Shown in pieces: positions 62,079 through 64,000 of a DNA stretch of 64,000 nt; the stretch's first letter is position 1, and every line of letters begins with the position of its first letter. A program made the position numbers and the translations under genes. Location: assembly GCF_013166605.1 (NCBI RefSeq), contig NZ_JABKKF010000003.1, positions 62,001 through 126,000 of the forward strand, read 5' to 3'. The notes under the pieces were generated by a model. It did not search any database. It worked only from the letters and a program-made list of their open reading frames with translations, and was not told the origin of the DNA. This DNA comes from Xylanibacter muris (GTDB taxonomy: Bacteria > Bacteroidota > Bacteroidia > Bacteroidales > Bacteroidaceae).

Positions 62079-62450
62079 ATGAGGAAACAAACTTTAATCA
62101 TGTGTCTCGCCGTCTTTTCAATGTCACTCGGCATGTTTGCCGGACCGACAATAACAAAGGATAAAACAAGCAATGAGAACAAGCCAAGAAACGAGGCCGC
62201 TACCGACACAACGACAGTAATCGGATTCGACGGTTATAATACAGTTGAAATAGACTTCAACAAAGAGTCTGATGGAGTAAAGATTAAGATTTACCAGCGC
62301 GACAGTCTGGTTTATGAGGATACCGATAATGTGAAAGCCGGTACCACTCTCTGTTATACTATAGGGAACACCAAGGATAAGGTTTTCGACATTGTCGTTG
62401 AGAGCAACGGTAAGGAAGAGGCATCCGAATCCATAATGGTACACTATTAA
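62079..62450 (+). CDS. DUF3244 family secreted protein (cassette 2)
   Basis: A 123-residue secreted protein identical in sequence to the one at 56042-56413. It is the first gene after the divergent promoter region and 330 bases from the intact regulator's start. Because the identical repeat includes this gene, whatever it does is shared by both cassettes. Confidence 0.85.
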   Translation: MRKQTLIMCLAVFSMSLGMFAGPTITKDKTSNENKPRNEAATDTTTVIGFDGYNTVEIDFNKESDGVKIKIYQRDSLVYEDTDNVKAGTTLCYTIGNTKDKVFDIVVESNGKEEASESIMVHY

Positions 62451-62457
62451 CCGTTCG

Positions 62458-63036
62458 ATGAAATTTCTTGCTGTAATATTGTTGCCACTTGTCGGGCTGT
62501 TTGTTTCCTGCGGCGGCTCAACAGAAATCAAAGACAGTCTTGACGCAATGCTGTCTCATCCTGTCAGGTTAAGTCTTGACAGGATGAAGTGCAGCTATCG
62601 TGGCAGTGATACCTTGATGGCGGACAGCATAAAGCCTGATTTGCGTCTTGTGGTATATGTAGACTCATCGGAGTGTTCTTCTTGCGTATTAGACCAGATG
62701 TATCATTGGAATGAAATGCTTTCAGAGTCACGCAAATATGACGGCCGGTTACAATATGTGTTTATTGTCGCTCCCCGTCCGTCGCAGCTTGAGGACGCCC
62801 GGCTTTCTTTGGAGTATTGTGGACTGCAAAGTCCGGTGTATGTGGACACCGGTTTCGTTTTCCGTTGTTCAAATCCTTGGTTTCCATCCGGCAGGATGTA
62901 TCATACGTTTCTTCTGAACCGTAATGACAGTGTGCTGTTGGTAGGAAGTCCGTTGGATAATCCTAATATAAACGAATTATTCACGCGGACGGTAAAGTCC
63001 GTAATTACAAACAATAGTAAAAATAATAAATTATGA
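62458..63036 (+). CDS. Thioredoxin-like lipoprotein with CxxC (cassette 2)
   Basis: A 192-residue lipoprotein identical to the one at 56421-56999, with lipobox Cys18 and C73-x-x-C76. It overlaps the NVEALA gene by 4 bases, as in cassette 1. The identical partner serves two different peptide cores. Confidence 0.8.
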   Translation: MKFLAVILLPLVGLFVSCGGSTEIKDSLDAMLSHPVRLSLDRMKCSYRGSDTLMADSIKPDLRLVVYVDSSECSSCVLDQMYHWNEMLSESRKYDGRLQYVFIVAPRPSQLEDARLSLEYCGLQSPVYVDTGFVFRCSNPWFPSGRMYHTFLLNRNDSVLLVGSPLDNPNINELFTRTVKSVITNNSKNNKL

Positions 63037-63305
63037 GACGAGAATTAAAGTTTGCACTTTGTGCTGTAGTGTTGGTTTGCAGTGGTATCACCGGTTATTT
63101 GTCTATGCCAAAGACACAAGAAAGTAACATGCTGATGGAGAATGTGGAGGCGTTGGCTAATGTTGGTGAAGAACCATGTAATAGTATAAATGGCTATCGG
63201 CAATGGAAGGTAAACGGAAATTGGTTTGAGTCAAAAAAGGAATTTTATGATTGTTGTGATATGAAGCAAGAAGGATATTCTCCTAAAGAAAATTGTAGAA
63301 GATAG
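63033..63305 (+). CDS. NVEALA peptide 3 (four cysteines)
   Basis: A 90-residue protein. The first 42 residues match peptide 1 except I25M and D30E; NVEALA is at 37-42. The core is different: C49, the adjacent pair C74-C75, and C88, ending in CRR. The break from identity occurs within one codon of the motif. It is followed by a 94-base gap before the propeller gene. Confidence 0.8.
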   Translation: MRRELKFALCAVVLVCSGITGYLSMPKTQESNMLMENVEALANVGEEPCNSINGYRQWKVNGNWFESKKEFYDCCDMKQEGYSPKENCRR

Positions 63306-63399
63306 TATTAAAATTGGTTTTTGTCTTGAATAAGAGCAATGGCTTCATGAGAGTTTTGTGACACTTTCATGAAGTTTGTAATCATAAATATAAAAACGT

Positions 63400-64000
63400 A
63401 TGATAAGATATATTTCTGTTTTAACAGTCTTGTTTATGTTCTTTTCCTGCGGCAGCAAGGAAAAAGCAATAGGTCATCATAAACTTGATGACAGTTTTTT
63501 GGAGGAGCGTAAGGTGACTTCAGATGCTTGTGGCTTGGACATTCAATTAGAGGAATGGCTGTTGACCTCAAACGCATTGATATGTAAGACCGGGAATCCG
63601 GATTCTTTATATGTATGCTACGACAGAAACACATTGCGTAAGGTCTCGTCGTTTGGAAAGAGAGGGCATGGTAAGGACGAATGGATTTATCCTCATTTGT
63701 TTAATGTAACCGATGATGAGGTTGCTGTGATAGATAACGGTTCCCGAAAAATGTTCGTATTGGGAGAAGGTGGGATTTCTTATAAACGCACCGCTCCGTT
63801 TTCAGACCTCCTTAACAACGTGAAGACCTTACGGTATCCTGTTGCAGGCTATGTATCAACGACTCCACGCATGCTGTCATTGAAAATAGCCGACATGGAG
63901 ACGGCAAACCTCTTGGATTCGATTTGTTTCGTTTCCGAAGACGGCAACTCGTCAGTATATGATTTCTCATGGTCGTGCAATGAAAATAAGCTGGTGCTCG
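63400..64000 (+). CDS. 6-bladed beta-propeller lipoprotein (partial, runs off the window)
   Basis: The ATG at 63400 opens a frame with no stop to the window edge, 200 codons. The N-terminus ISVLTVLFMFFSCGSKEK is a lipobox (Cys17). SSFGKRGHGKDEW is a diverged version of the GxGHGEY block in the two propellers of cassette 1, followed by IDNGSRKMFVLGEGG, a blade-type strand pair. It is the third propeller gene of the locus and lies downstream of peptide 3. Its end is outside this window. Confidence 0.8.
   Translation, partial: MIRYISVLTVLFMFFSCGSKEKAIGHHKLDDSFLEERKVTSDACGLDIQLEEWLLTSNALICKTGNPDSLYVCYDRNTLRKVSSFGKRGHGKDEWIYPHLFNVTDDEVAVIDNGSRKMFVLGEGGISYKRTAPFSDLLNNVKTLRYPVAGYVSTTPRMLSLKIADMETANLLDSICFVSEDGNSSVYDFSWSCNENKLVL

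Larger units (their letters stand above)
61550..63157. repeat. 1.6-kb direct repeat, copy 2
   Basis: Second copy of 55513-57120, covering the same parts: the regulator 5' end, divergent promoters, DUF3244 and thioredoxin-like genes and the NVEALA leader. Two mismatches near the right end are the only differences seen by eye. Confidence 0.93.

Overview
The window is most likely a Bacteroidales chromosome (Bacteroides, Phocaeicola or Prevotella-like). The evidence is repeated promoters of the form TTTG-N19/20-TAnnTTTG, Bacteroidetes-specific families (DUF3822, DUF3244, NVEALA peptides, 6-bladed beta-propeller lipoproteins, BmgA-like relaxase with MobC) and core genes typical of the group. I found no rRNA and no CRISPR array; one tRNA-Gln is present.

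Bases 1-22.7 kb are accessory DNA. They start with a dead MobV relaxase remnant. A compact minus-strand operon follows (1.4-5.7 kb): XRE repressor, PIN-GNAT-PUA fusion, ASCH protein, Fic protein and AlbA_2/Schlafen-like protein, which resembles a toxin or defence island. Next is a plus-strand cargo operon (6.3-12.8 kb): AraC regulator, short UvrA2-type ABC protein, two hexapeptide acetyltransferases, a flavodoxin-like reductase, an SPL-like radical SAM protein and an MmcQ/YjbR protein. A gene of unknown function with a possible -1 frameshift site follows. A mobilizable element (13.8-21.3 kb) carries relaxase, MobC, a candidate oriT, an excisionase-like HTH protein, four 23-bp iterons, a DUF4143 ATPase and two tandem tyrosine recombinases. 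It is bracketed by diverged, inverted copies of the MmcQ and unknown-gene block.

Bases 22.9-54.1 kb are mostly core genome: rsfS-ftsH-cdsA, tRNA-Gln, rhamnogalacturonan lyase, YjbQ, an alpha/beta hydrolase, dinB, a phosphopantetheinyl transferase, rmuC, a RecD-like helicase, a beta-helix pectin-type protein, DUF3822-rsmD, cardiolipin synthase, queD-queE, dnaG, a two-lobed rhamnogalacturonan acetylesterase, an IS110 remnant, and a four-gene TolC-adaptor-RND-RND efflux operon. The pectin-related genes are scattered and have no SusC/SusD partners here.

Bases 54.8-64 kb are the most interesting part. Two tandem cassettes each have a membrane TPR/HTH regulator facing a divergent operon of DUF3244 protein, thioredoxin-like lipoprotein, NVEALA peptide(s) and beta-propeller lipoprotein(s). 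They share a near-perfect 1.6-kb direct repeat that ends just after the NVEALA motif, where the peptide cores become unrelated. In cassette 1 the regulator is broken by a central deletion; in cassette 2 it is intact. The layout fits a diversifying secreted-peptide system, but its function is inferred, not shown.
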